Assembly (NCBI GenBank): GCA_003168335.1
Contig: PMSM01000014.1
Location: 372,001 to 436,000 of the forward strand
Length of the DNA stretch: 64,000 nt
Direction of reading: 5' to 3'
Origin: Blastocatellia bacterium
GTDB taxonomy: Bacteria; Acidobacteriota; Blastocatellia; Pyrinomonadales; Pyrinomonadaceae
Numbering within the stretch: the stretch's first letter is position 1; every line of letters starts with the position of its first letter. A program made the translations under genes and the position numbers. Positions 8,680 through 17,031 of this stretch are shown piece after piece. The notes under the pieces were generated by a model. That model made no database searches and was not told the origin of the DNA. It saw nothing but the letters and a program-made list of their open reading frames with translations.

Positions 8680-9963
8680 ATGACCCAGACACATGACATC
8701 GTCGGCCGCGGCAATCGTGATGGCGCGGCGCTGTTTCAAAAGTGGTTCACTGAACTGAATCACACCTCCGACGTCGGCGGGCAGGCCGCTTACGTTTTCG
8801 TCATGGGTAGCATGGCCGAACTGCTACGCGTTTTTGATCTGCCGATTGTGATGCCGGAGATAAACTCGCTGCAAACCGCCGTGCGTCGCGTCGCGCATGA
8901 GTACCTGGACCAGGCGGAAGACTATGGCTATTCGCCGGATATTTGCGGGTATGTCAAAGCCGACGTCGCCGTCCAACTCAGACACGGCGAACATCCGATG
9001 GGTCGCATTCCGCAGCCTTCGCTCGCGGTGCTGACGAACGCGTGCAACACGTACATCAAGTGGGCGGAAATCTGGGAGCGCATGTATCACATTCCGATCT
9101 TCACCCTCGATATTCCGGGAACCCGGGCGTGCGGTAAACAGACCTGGCCCGGAGAAAGTGATTTCGAGAACGATCGCAAGTACGTCCTGGCCCAGGTAAA
9201 AGAGCTAATCACTGTTTGCGAAGGTCTCACCGGAAAGAAGTTCGACATCGATCGTCTGCGCGAGACTTTGCAGCACGCAAATGTCATGAGTCGTGGCTGG
9301 CGCCGGGTGCTCGAACTGAACCAGAGTACGCCGTCGGTCTTCAACGCGCTCACCGACGGAACGATTTACCTGGGCGTGTCGAATGGCTTCCGCGGCACAT
9401 CCGAGGGCGCGAAGTATTTCGAAGATCTGGTCGAAGAGATGGAGTTCAAGGCCGCGCAGGGCATCGGCACGATGACCGACGAAAAGTACCGCCTGCTATT
9501 CGTCGGGGTTCCGTGTTATCCGATCTTTCGGCGCTTTAACGAGCTATTCAGTGAATGGGGCGGCACGTTCGTGAACTCTACTTATCTTTGGTTTGCCGCG
9601 GGTGGAGTGGCCCAGGGGTACGAATACGATCTGAAGCGGCCACTCGAGAGTTTTGCCGAAGGGGTTCTGATCTACGTGCGCAATGCCATGGACAGCATGT
9701 TCTATCAGGAGCAGGCACTGGCCCAGATGATCGATCCGTTTCACGTCGACGGCGTGGTGTATCACCCGATCAAGAGTTGTCGCACGGTCTCGACCGGACT
9801 GGCTGACGGTCGTCGCGCGTTGATGGCCTCGCGCGACATTGCGAGTCTGTTCATCGAGTCGGACATGATGGATCGTCGCGTGGTGTCAGAGGCCCAGCTG
9901 AAGAACCGGGCTGATGCGTTTTTTGAAGGACTGGCGTCGCGGCGACTGACCGCCGCCCACTGA
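8680..9963 (+). CDS. Benzoyl-CoA reductase-like subunit (BzdO/BcrB-like, 2-hydroxyacyl-CoA dehydratase fold)
   Basis: A 427-residue paralogue of the preceding subunit and a second HgdB/BcrB-type protein. Cysteines in SPDICGYVK, LTNACNTY and IKSCRTVSTG are placed as candidate cluster ligands. The segments MPEINSLQ, IPIFTLDIP and MDGVVYHP-like (HVDGVVYHP) match the family. The first ATG at 8680 is chosen; an in-frame TTG at 8668 directly after the upstream stop would add four residues. The tight spacing suggests coupled expression with the 7501 gene, and the two should form the substrate-binding heterodimer. Confidence 0.75.
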   Translation: MTQTHDIVGRGNRDGAALFQKWFTELNHTSDVGGQAAYVFVMGSMAELLRVFDLPIVMPEINSLQTAVRRVAHEYLDQAEDYGYSPDICGYVKADVAVQLRHGEHPMGRIPQPSLAVLTNACNTYIKWAEIWERMYHIPIFTLDIPGTRACGKQTWPGESDFENDRKYVLAQVKELITVCEGLTGKKFDIDRLRETLQHANVMSRGWRRVLELNQSTPSVFNALTDGTIYLGVSNGFRGTSEGAKYFEDLVEEMEFKAAQGIGTMTDEKYRLLFVGVPCYPIFRRFNELFSEWGGTFVNSTYLWFAAGGVAQGYEYDLKRPLESFAEGVLIYVRNAMDSMFYQEQALAQMIDPFHVDGVVYHPIKSCRTVSTGLADGRRALMASRDIASLFIESDMMDRRVVSEAQLKNRADAFFEGLASRRLTAAH

Positions 9964-9972
9964 GTCCCGTTT

Positions 9973-10047
9973 AGAGTTCAAGCTTTAGCTTGCCACTGGA
10001 CAGGTGGTCAGTACCACCTGGCAATCAGCAACCTAAGGGTGAACTCT
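9973..10047. repeat. Palindromic repeat, family F copy 1
   Basis: Outer arms AGAGTTCAAGCTT and GGGTGAACTCT, with an inner AGGTGGT/ACCACCT hairpin. A related element lies at 55583-55640. It occupies the 110-bp gap between the two pairs of reductase-like genes. Confidence 0.6.
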
Positions 10048-10073
10048 GAACCCACCGAATAGATGGAGTTTGT

Positions 10074-10898
10074 ATGGCATACGCAGCCGGCGTTGACGTC
10101 GGATCAACTCAAACCAAAGCAGTCATCATCGACGAAGCCAGCGAGATCGTGGGGCGGGCGCTGATCGATACGGGCGCGAACGTTATCGCTGCCGCCGAAA
10201 ATGCTTTCGCCCAGGCCCTCGACTCCGGTCATCTCGACGAACGCGAGGTGGAATACGTGATCGGCACTGGCTACGGCCGCTATCGCGTGACGTTCGGCAA
10301 TGCCCAGGTAACCGAGATCAGTTGCCATGGGCGCGGCGCAGTGCACATGTTTCCGAACACTCGCACGGTGGTCGACATGGGCGGCCAGGATACAAAGGCA
10401 ATTCGCGTGAACGCGACCGGCGAGATCGTCGACTTCTGCATGAACGACAAATGCGCCGCCGGTACCGGCAGGTTTCTGGGGGCGGCGTCTGCCGCGCTCG
10501 ACATTCCGCTCGACGAGTTAGGCGAAGTGGCATTGCGCGCCGAGCGAGCGGTGAAGATCAGCACGACGTGCACGGTCTTTGCAGAGTCTGAAGTTCTCTC
10601 CTGGCTGGGTAAGGGGAAGAAGATCGAAGACATCCTGCTAGGCGTGCATCAATCGATCGCGGCACGCTCGATCGGTTTGCTACGGCGCGTCGGGATCGAG
10701 CCGGAAGTAACCTTCACCGGAGGCGTCGCCAGGAACATAGGGATGATCGCAGCACTTAATAAAGGAATGGACCTGAAGGTGAACGTAAGCCCTGATTCGC
10801 ATTTCATCGGCGCCCTCGGAGCGGCCCTGTTCGCGCTGGACCACATCCGCGCGAGCCGCGTTCCCGTGGTGCAGGAAGTTGCTCAGGAAGTCGCCTAG
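10074..10898 (+). CDS. Benzoyl-CoA reductase-like ATPase subunit (BzdP/BcrD-like, ASKHA fold)
   Basis: A 274-residue ASKHA-fold ATPase of the BcrA/BcrD/HgdC family. [10 protein letters not shown] (6-15) is the phosphate-1 motif and DMGGQDTK (101-108) the phosphate-2 motif. NDKCAAGTG (124-132) and [11 protein letters not shown] hold Cys127 and Cys166, the two cysteines that bridge a [4Fe-4S] cluster between two ATPase subunits in the family. Such proteins couple ATP hydrolysis to low-potential electron transfer into the partner reductase. ATG start. The size matches the small ATPase subunits of Azoarcus-type (bzd) enzymes. Confidence 0.8.
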   Translation: MAYAAGVDVGSTQTKAVIIDEASEIVGRALIDTGANVIAAAENAFAQALDSGHLDEREVEYVIGTGYGRYRVTFGNAQVTEISCHGRGAVHMFPNTRTVVDMGGQDTKAIRVNATGEIVDFCMNDKCAAGTGRFLGAASAALDIPLDELGEVALRAERAVKISTTCTVFAESEVLSWLGKGKKIEDILLGVHQSIAARSIGLLRRVGIEPEVTFTGGVARNIGMIAALNKGMDLKVNVSPDSHFIGALGAALFALDHIRASRVPVVQEVAQEVA

Positions 10899-10960
10899 CA
10901 GGACGGGCATCACTGCCCACCGTACGCATGATTGGAAAAACTTCGGACCGGATACCTTCT

Positions 10961-11821
10961 ATGACTTACACCGTGGGCATCGATGTCGGCTCTACCTATG
11001 CTAAGGCGCTAATTCTCTCCGATGACTTTCGCATCGTTGGCAAGGCGATGGCCAACACCGGTTTCAAACTCGCGGCAGTCTCGCGCAAACTGTTCGACCT
11101 GTCGCTTGAACAAGCCGGCCTGAAAGACACCGATGTTGCCTACGTGGTTGCGACCGGCTTTGGCCGCCACATGGTTCCCTTCAGCAACGTGGCCGTGACG
11201 GATCTAACGGCGAGCGCACGGGGCACGGCATTTCTGTTTCCCAACACTCGCACGGTTCTGGATGTCGGCGGGCAAACCATGAAGGCGAGTCGACTGGACG
11301 GAACAGCGAAAGTGAAATCTTTCCGGCTGAACGACAAGTGCGCCGCGGGCACGGGCGCATTCATCGAAAAAACCGCACGCTACATGGGCTACTCGACCGA
11401 AGAGATTGGGCCGCTCGTCGCCACCTCGAAAGTGGCCGTGCCGATCTCCGGCGTCTGCGCTGTTTTTGCCGAGTCCGAGGTGATCAATCAACTATCCATG
11501 GGCGCACCACCAGCGGACATCATGCATGGAGCGATCTCGTCGCTCGTCGATCGTTCTGTCCAATTGATGCGGCGGGTACAGATGGAACCCGAATACACAC
11601 TCATCGGCGGCATCCTGCGCTTCGGCATGATGGCCCGCGTTGTGCGCGAGAAGTTGAACTCGGAAGTAAACGTTCCCGAAGGCGAGATGGTTCAATACAC
11701 GACCGCTCTGGGCGCGGCCATCCTGGGCCACCAGCGCTTGCGAAAACTGAAAGAAACCGGTGTTGAGGTTTCCCGCGTGGCGGAAACAGTGGCGGGGGTA
11801 AGCCGGGCACCGGTCTTCTGA
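10961..11821 (+). CDS. Benzoyl-CoA reductase-like ATPase subunit (BzdQ/BcrA-like, ASKHA fold)
   Basis: A 286-residue second ASKHA ATPase, clearly paralogous to the previous gene. GIDVGSTYAK (6-15), NDKCAAGTG (124-132) and the GVCAVFAESEV stretch again place cluster cysteines at 127 and 166. In the phosphate-2 motif the usual GGQD is GGQT, so the acidic residue is missing. ATG at 10961 starts exactly where homology starts; an ATG at 10928 would add 11 unconserved residues. Two different ASKHA subunits are the mark of class I benzoyl-CoA reductases, against the single homodimeric activator of dehydratases. Confidence 0.78.
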   Translation: MTYTVGIDVGSTYAKALILSDDFRIVGKAMANTGFKLAAVSRKLFDLSLEQAGLKDTDVAYVVATGFGRHMVPFSNVAVTDLTASARGTAFLFPNTRTVLDVGGQTMKASRLDGTAKVKSFRLNDKCAAGTGAFIEKTARYMGYSTEEIGPLVATSKVAVPISGVCAVFAESEVINQLSMGAPPADIMHGAISSLVDRSVQLMRRVQMEPEYTLIGGILRFGMMARVVREKLNSEVNVPEGEMVQYTTALGAAILGHQRLRKLKETGVEVSRVAETVAGVSRAPVF

Positions 11822-11901
11822 GGGGCCTGCAAGACTGACGAGTGGACTCTCTCAGAAGTGGGAAAGCTTTCGAGCAACGCTCATTAAACCCCGGCTATCT
11901 C

Positions 11902-12093
11902 ATGACTGATAGGCTAAAGAAGTTTTGCCCTAACTGCGGAGACCGAATAAAGCGTTCAACGACTCGATGTCCGTATTGCGGCCGGCGCGTGATTACCGCC
12001 GGATTGGTTCTTAAATACACCATCATCGCCGTCATGATACTGGCGACAGTCTTTCTTGTGTTGCTCTACTTGAACAAGAGCAAGTCCCATTAG
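11902..12093 (+). CDS. Small zinc-ribbon membrane protein
   Basis: A 63-residue protein with an N-terminal zinc ribbon (CPNC...CPYC, about residues 9-27) followed by one transmembrane helix (about 36-57) and a short basic tail. ATG 11902 (MTDRLKKF) is preferred over an upstream ATG at 11842, because the extra 20 residues look like untranslated sequence. No family-specific function can be given. Confidence 0.6.
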   Translation: MTDRLKKFCPNCGDRIKRSTTRCPYCGRRVITAGLVLKYTIIAVMILATVFLVLLYLNKSKSH

Positions 12094-12177
12094 GACGACC
12101 CTACCAGAATCTGTTATTACTTTCCGCATAAGTGTCTTTTTGGATATCATGATGGCCTTGGGAGGAGCCCGACTGAC

Positions 12178-13173
12178 ATGAACTATTTCCCTTCGACAAA
12201 TCGTGTTTCCCAATCAGCAAAGGTGCGCGTCACACTAGCGGTTCTATGCTTAATGATAGTCGTGCCCCTACAAATCGCCGGACAAAAACGTGTGCCGGCA
12301 GTGGCGGCGAAGGTCACTCCGACGCCGGATGCTTTAGTCTTTTCTGATCGCACCTGGGTCTATTATCTGGAGGCGAATTCGTCCGTGCCGCGCAAGCTCG
12401 CCAGGGGAAACTACCCCGCGCTGTCCCCTGATCGACAGCGAGTGGCCTACTGTCTGCCACAGAACTCAGACGTAGCGGCGCCGGCGGCGGCCACGGTGAT
12501 GTTGTTTGATCTGGCGACTGGAAAATCCACCACGGTCCTGCGAGCAAATGCCTGGATTGCTCACCTGCGCTGGTCGCCGAACGGCGAACGAATATCTTTG
12601 ACGCTGGCGCTTTCTTCGGGTAAGCGCGAGCTGGACACGGTGGCGCCTGACGGTACCCACACGCAAAAGCTCATCACCGGAGGCGAGCAGGGCACCGACG
12701 ACATCTTCAGCCCCGTCTGGGCGCCTGATGGACAGAGCATCTATTTCCAGGACATGAACAATCTCGTTCAGGTCAGTACGTCAGGTGAGGTTCTGGCAAA
12801 GACTCCCCTGGGTCCGATCACGGAAGAGAAAGAAGCAGTTACCAGCGCCGATTCGTTCGTCCCGTCGCCCACCGATCCGAACGGGCTGGCTTACACCAGG
12901 TCAGTTCCGGGCACGCCATTCTTCGAGAAGACATTTGGCGAGCCAAACACCGCGCTGTTTCTCTATGACAGGCGCACAAAATCACGTCAGCGGCTCACCA
13001 CGCCCGAGGTGTTGGCGATGGACCCCGTCTGGTCGCGCGATGGCCGATTTATCTACTTCACCGGCTACCGGGATCGCGAAGGACGCGCCAGCTATCCGTT
13101 CAAGATCTATCGCATCGCTCGCGACGGAACCGGATTGATTCAGATCACCAGCGGCGAAACGCCGGATGTTTAA
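12178..13173 (+). CDS. Secreted PD40/TolB-like beta-propeller protein
   Basis: 331 residues. A signal peptide (hydrophobic about 18-36, ending IAGQ) precedes a series of WD40-like/PD40 repeats (for example YPALSPDRQRVAY, HLRWSPNGERISL, SPVWAPDGQSIYF, DPVWSRDGRFIYF), the pattern of TolB-type propellers. The start ATG follows GGAGGAG by about 10 nt. It is probably periplasmic. Such propellers bind proteins or act as sensor domains; no enzyme motif is visible. It is a single gene between repeat elements. Confidence 0.75.
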   Translation: MNYFPSTNRVSQSAKVRVTLAVLCLMIVVPLQIAGQKRVPAVAAKVTPTPDALVFSDRTWVYYLEANSSVPRKLARGNYPALSPDRQRVAYCLPQNSDVAAPAAATVMLFDLATGKSTTVLRANAWIAHLRWSPNGERISLTLALSSGKRELDTVAPDGTHTQKLITGGEQGTDDIFSPVWAPDGQSIYFQDMNNLVQVSTSGEVLAKTPLGPITEEKEAVTSADSFVPSPTDPNGLAYTRSVPGTPFFEKTFGEPNTALFLYDRRTKSRQRLTTPEVLAMDPVWSRDGRFIYFTGYRDREGRASYPFKIYRIARDGTGLIQITSGETPDV

Positions 13174-13193
13174 GACCCTCCCGTGACATTGAA

Positions 13194-13402
13194 GGCCCGT
13201 AGGGCCGGCATGCAATAGCCACGCCCGTAAGGGCGTGGATCACAGACGCCTCAGCACGACTGAGCGCCGAAGGTGCGGCACGAAACAATGATTGATGGGA
13301 TCGCATGACATAGAGTGTCGACCCTTCGGGCCTCAAGGCCGGTCAAGACGATCGCGACCACGCCCTTACGGGCGTGGCTATTACATGCCGGCCCTGCGGG
13401 CC
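13194..13402. repeat. Large inverted repeat, family C (45-bp arms)
   Basis: Arms 13194-13238 and 13358-13402 are near-perfect inverted copies (43 of 45 by eye), and each arm itself holds two small palindromes (GGCCCGTAGGGCC, CCACGCCCGTAAGGGCGTGG). The loop of about 120 bp has no ORF of note. It fills most of the 380-bp gap between the propeller and transpeptidase genes. Confidence 0.8.
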
Positions 13403-13554
13403 TAAGCTAGCCTCGTTCTGCGAAAAGTTTCTCATCGCTTTGCGCAAAAGCCCTCATTAAGAACCGCCGACAGCTTGATAAGACGCCGCAATCCAAGTAT
13501 CGCGCGGGCACAAAGATTGCTCTTTGACCAAAGCGAAAGGCTGGTCTCGTTACC

Positions 13555-14274
13555 ATGCGCGGGACGACATTAGAGAGATCTCATTCAGATCGCCGATTGG
13601 CAGCTTCAATCGGTCCTTTGGTTTTCGCGTTGTTTCTGCTGCTCCTGCTCACACCGTCCAATAACGTGTCGGGACAAAAGCTTTCCCACCCCCACTTAGA
13701 GTCCCCTGAGATAGTCGAGGCCGAGCAACGTCTGGCCGACCTCGGTTATTGGCCCGGCCCGGTTGATGGAGTCTTCGACGCCGCTTCAAGACATGCCTTG
13801 ATTGCGTTCCAGAAGATGGAAGGACGCAAGCGCACCGGCATTCTGACAACCGGGGAATTGGCAGCGCTACGCTCGGCCAGCCGTCCAGAGCCGCGTGACA
13901 ACAGCTATGCGCACATCGAGGTCGATCTCAAACGTCAGGTGTTGGTGGTCGTGGACGCTGAAGGGAAAGTAACCAGAGTCCTTCCCGTTTGCACCGGCAA
14001 TGAACAGTTCTACCTCGAAGACGGCCGCCGTAATCGTGCGCACACTCCGCGTGGCCGCTTCACGGTTACTCGAAAGATCAATGGCTGGCGCCGGAGCAAA
14101 CTCGGCTTGCTTTACTATCCAAGCTATATCATCAACGGTATCGCCATTCATGGCAGCCCCTCGATCATGACTTATCCGGCAAGTCATGGCTGCATCCGCA
14201 TTCCGATGTTCGCCGCAAAGGAACTCAGTGAAATGGCGCCGGTCGGAACGGTAGTCGTGGTTTACGACGATTGA
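13555..14274 (+). CDS. L,D-transpeptidase with peptidoglycan-binding domain
   Basis: 239 residues: an N-terminal signal or anchor helix (about 19-34), a PG_binding_1 domain (about 53-106; QRLADLGYWPGPVDGVFD) and a YkuD catalytic domain (about 118-238). The active-site motif is present: His199 in IHG, then SHGCIR (210-215) with the nucleophile Cys213. It cross-links or modifies peptidoglycan in the periplasm. An ATG start is assumed at 13555. A hairpin follows the gene. Confidence 0.88.
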   Translation: MRGTTLERSHSDRRLAASIGPLVFALFLLLLLTPSNNVSGQKLSHPHLESPEIVEAEQRLADLGYWPGPVDGVFDAASRHALIAFQKMEGRKRTGILTTGELAALRSASRPEPRDNSYAHIEVDLKRQVLVVVDAEGKVTRVLPVCTGNEQFYLEDGRRNRAHTPRGRFTVTRKINGWRRSKLGLLYYPSYIINGIAIHGSPSIMTYPASHGCIRIPMFAAKELSEMAPVGTVVVVYDD

Positions 14275-14308
14275 CGAGCGTTCGCTGCGAGCGCTCTGGT
14301 TAGGTTAA

Positions 14309-14344
14309 GGCGCAAACCCGCGCGATGGCGCGGCTGGCGCCTTT
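14309..14344 (+). terminator. Probable terminator after the L,D-transpeptidase gene
   Basis: A two-part stem, GGCGC...GGCGCC outside and CCGCGC/GCGCGG inside (loop GATG), is followed by TTT. The T-run is short, so it may be a weak terminator or only a hairpin. It lies 35 bp after the stop and before asnA. Confidence 0.5.
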
Positions 14345-14374
14345 CGGATTTCGAAACCAAAGAAAGGTGGAATG

Positions 14375-15520
14375 ATGAGCACTACTATTATGGTCGACAA
14401 GGCGGCGGATCTCGCCGGCCCAGGTATCGGAAATTACGAAGAGCTAGCCAAGGTACTTCCCGACGATTACAGCTCGTTGCTGGACCCAAAACACACCCAG
14501 GAAGCGATCACGATCCTCAAGCGTTACATCGAAGACAATCTCTGCCGCGAGCTGAAGCTGATGCGCGTGGAGGTTCCCTTGATCGTTGACGTGGAATCCG
14601 GGGTCAACGATTATCTGGATCGCGATGGTTCACGCACGCCGATCCAGTTTCACATCTCAAACGACCACGACCAACATCCAATGGACGCCCAGGTCGTGCA
14701 GGCGGCGACCAAATGGAAACGGTTGGCGCTAAAGCAATTTGGCATGAGGTTGGGCGAAGGTCTGATCACCGACATGCGCGCAGTGCGCAAGGATTATTTC
14801 CTCGATCACGATCACAGTGCCTACGTGGACCAGTGGGACTGGGAAAAAGCGATTACTGATCAGCAGCGGAATCTGGATTATCTGAGAGAGACGGTCGAGG
14901 CCATCTGGAAAGTCATCAAGGGCGCCGAAGACTTTGTTCATGGTCTGTTTCCACAATTGAAGACCGACAAATATCCGAACCTGCCTGAGAAGCTCACGTT
15001 CCTGCACGCTGAAGAAATACTGGAAAGATATCCGGACCTCCCCCGCAAGGCCCGTGAGACGGCGATCCTGCAGGAGTATCCGGCGGTATTCATTTACGGT
15101 ATCGGCTGGAAACTGAAGGACGGTTATCCGCACGAAATGCGTGCCGCGGACTATGATGACTGGGTAACGGAAACCGTTTCGAACAATGGCAGTTCAATGC
15201 ACGGACTGAACGGAGACATTCTGGTTTGGAATCCGGTAACGCGGCGGCGCCATGAATTGAGCTCGATGGGTATCCGCGTCAATGCTGAGACACTCAAGCA
15301 GCAACTCGAGATCACGGGCCAGCTCGATTTCCTCAAACTGCCGTATCACCAGGCGGTGATGAATAATGAAGTGCCGCTCAGCATTGGCGGCGGTATTGGC
15401 CAGTCGCGCACCGTCATGTTGTTACTCCGCAAAGCGCACCTGGGTGAGGTCAGCGTAACGGTCTGGCCAAAGATTCTGAAAGAGATCTGTCGCGAGAAAA
15501 ACATTCACGTGCTGGAATAA
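14375..15520 (+). CDS. asnA: Aspartate-ammonia ligase (asparagine synthetase A)
   Basis: Cytosolic AMP-forming enzyme making asparagine from aspartate, ammonia and ATP. The whole length resembles AsnA. AKWKRLALKQFG and GEGLITDMRAVR match the class-II synthetase-like N-terminal half. YVDQWDWEKAI, RAADYDDW, LNGDILVWNP, LSSMGIRV and the C-terminal SIGGGIGQSR are the conserved blocks. With 381 residues it is somewhat longer than the enterobacterial enzyme, mostly at the N-terminus. ATG 14375 has AAAGG 7 nt upstream; the adjacent ATG 14372 is equally in frame. It appears to be a single gene. Confidence 0.93.
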   Translation: MSTTIMVDKAADLAGPGIGNYEELAKVLPDDYSSLLDPKHTQEAITILKRYIEDNLCRELKLMRVEVPLIVDVESGVNDYLDRDGSRTPIQFHISNDHDQHPMDAQVVQAATKWKRLALKQFGMRLGEGLITDMRAVRKDYFLDHDHSAYVDQWDWEKAITDQQRNLDYLRETVEAIWKVIKGAEDFVHGLFPQLKTDKYPNLPEKLTFLHAEEILERYPDLPRKARETAILQEYPAVFIYGIGWKLKDGYPHEMRAADYDDWVTETVSNNGSSMHGLNGDILVWNPVTRRRHELSSMGIRVNAETLKQQLEITGQLDFLKLPYHQAVMNNEVPLSIGGGIGQSRTVMLLLRKAHLGEVSVTVWPKILKEICREKNIHVLE

Positions 15521-15682
15521 GCGGAGTTGATAAGGCCTACAGTCGGAGCAAGCGCAGGGCCTTCCGGTCTTGCGCCTGGGTGAAGTTCAGTAAGCCAGGC
15601 ATGCACTCGCTCCGGTCTAACAACAATTTCTTTGTGCGGAGCGATCAGCGGCGGCTAAATGTGCAGGCGTCAGCCGCCCGGG

Positions 15683-16057
15683 TTAAACCATCGCATCGAC
15701 CATTTCCGGTCGCGTAGCCGAGCGAAAGCACAGTAGCGTCATGGCATCGTCAGCACTCTTGATGGCCAATGCGTGGTTCGCGCCGTCTTCCGTATGCTCG
15801 AGACTGACTTCGACTGGATTGAGCACAGTGTGCGTGACGTGCTGATTCGGTTTTCCCCCGATCATAATCTCTATCTTATCTTTGTCACCGTTGCCCAGCT
15901 CAGCAGTCACACCTTCGAGAGCCAGATCACGCTCTTCGACCTGCGCCCCAATGTCGGGCTGAAAAATTTCAAGGGTCACCAGGCAGCCTTCATGCTGGCG
16001 ACTGAACCCGTCAAAGAACGACGGCCATTCGTTTCGCGCAATTTGTGTGGTTTTCAC
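15683..16057 (-). CDS. DUF5335 family protein
   Basis: A 124-residue soluble protein with a conserved WPSFFDGFSRQHEG start and alternating strands, recognisable as the DUF5335 type. A paralogue lies at 38241-38594 with the same layout (W..YF.EFTKRN, then an EERGLPF-like segment). It is the second gene of a two-gene unit with the BCAM0308-family gene (38-bp gap). Function unknown. In this window both copies sit among stress and low-oxygen-type genes. Confidence 0.7.
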   Translation of the reverse strand: MKTTQIARNEWPSFFDGFSRQHEGCLVTLEIFQPDIGAQVEERDLALEGVTAELGNGDKDKIEIMIGGKPNQHVTHTVLNPVEVSLEHTEDGANHALAIKSADDAMTLLCFRSATRPEMVDAMV

Positions 16058-16095
16058 GGTAATGCTCTCCTTTCAGACTCTGGTGGAAAATGAGA

Positions 16096-16617
16096 TCAAT
16101 TCCGACACCATTTCACGCGAGCCAGTTTGTTCTCATGCGAAAAATCGTAATGGACCGTGCCTCCATACGCCTTCTCGAGTGCGTGACCCAGGCGTTGCGC
16201 CAGGTGCTCAGTCGTAGTCGCCAGCGTTAACTTTGCGTCTCCGTCCTCTTTCCAATCCATGATGCGGCCCAACGGATTGTCTTCAGATGCTCGCTCTGCC
16301 TCGTTTCGCAGCAGTCGCTCAATCTCATCGCGATGCGCGATCACAAAGGCGCCTTCCACGTGGACATATCCGCCCGGGTTACCACTTTGCTTTTGTTTGC
16401 ACGCGGGACACGTGGTTAGTCTTGCTGGACGCCAGTGTTCCGGCTCGCGTGTGCCGCGATCCGCGTCGGCCGCGGTCCAGCGCCGGCTCGCATAGACGGC
16501 GCCGCACGATTCACAGACCGCCGGCTCGCGGGGTGCGCGGGCTGTGTGATGGCGGCCGGCTTCGTGATCGACGCGTTTCGTAAAAGTTGTGTTGGTGTAT
16601 CGTTTGTTGCTTCGCAT
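16096..16617 (-). CDS. BCAM0308 family protein (Cys-rich)
   Basis: 173 residues. A basic N-terminus is followed by a first cysteine pair (CESC) and a second (CPAC), forming a likely zinc ribbon. The C-terminal half has GYVHVEG, HRDEIERLLRNEAERASEDNPLGRIMDW-like conserved text and a C-terminal basic strand. This matches the family named after a gene of the Burkholderia low-oxygen-activated (lxa) locus. ATG 16617 is chosen: GAGG lies about 8 nt upstream, inside a longer frame starting at 16629. Function unknown; nucleic-acid or ribosome binding is a guess from the ribbon. Confidence 0.65.
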   Translation of the reverse strand: MRSNKRYTNTTFTKRVDHEAGRHHTARAPREPAVCESCGAVYASRRWTAADADRGTREPEHWRPARLTTCPACKQKQSGNPGGYVHVEGAFVIAHRDEIERLLRNEAERASEDNPLGRIMDWKEDGDAKLTLATTTEHLAQRLGHALEKAYGGTVHYDFSHENKLARVKWCRN

Positions 16618-16856
16618 TGGTTCCCTCATTCAATCCGAAAATGCGTTGCCAGGAATGCTTAACTTCACTTATTTCACAGCACCCCTCGTGCCATTTTTCT
16701 TTCGCCGATTTCGCGCACATTTCCGCCTGAACCCTACAACGAGGCCTGCGAAGTTTCGCGCCATATGCGCGCTTTTCCCCATGTAGATCCGGCCAGATCA
16801 CTCAATTAAGGCCCCACTTGTTTGCTGCCCGGTCGGCATGGGCATTGCTCAAATTT

Positions 16857-16982
16857 GGAGTGCGGCGACTTGTCGCCGCTTTGGTCTGCGGCGGCTTGAC
16901 GCCGCATTCTCTGAAGGACGCAACAAAGACATGGTCGCGACAAGTCGCGACCTACAAAAGCGGCGACAAGTCGCCGCACTCC
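16857..16982. repeat. Palindromic intergenic repeat, family A copy 2
   Basis: The ends GGAGTGCGGCGACTTGTCGC and its inverted copy flank inner GCGGCG/CGCCGC and GTCGCGAC palindromes. It lies in the 414-bp gap between the BCAM0308-family gene and the formate-dehydrogenase-like gene, which otherwise shows only unassigned promoter space. Confidence 0.8.
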
Positions 16983-17031
16983 AAAACGGGCGGCTCGCGC
17001 CTGAATCATGCCGCCGCTGGTAGCGCGTAAC

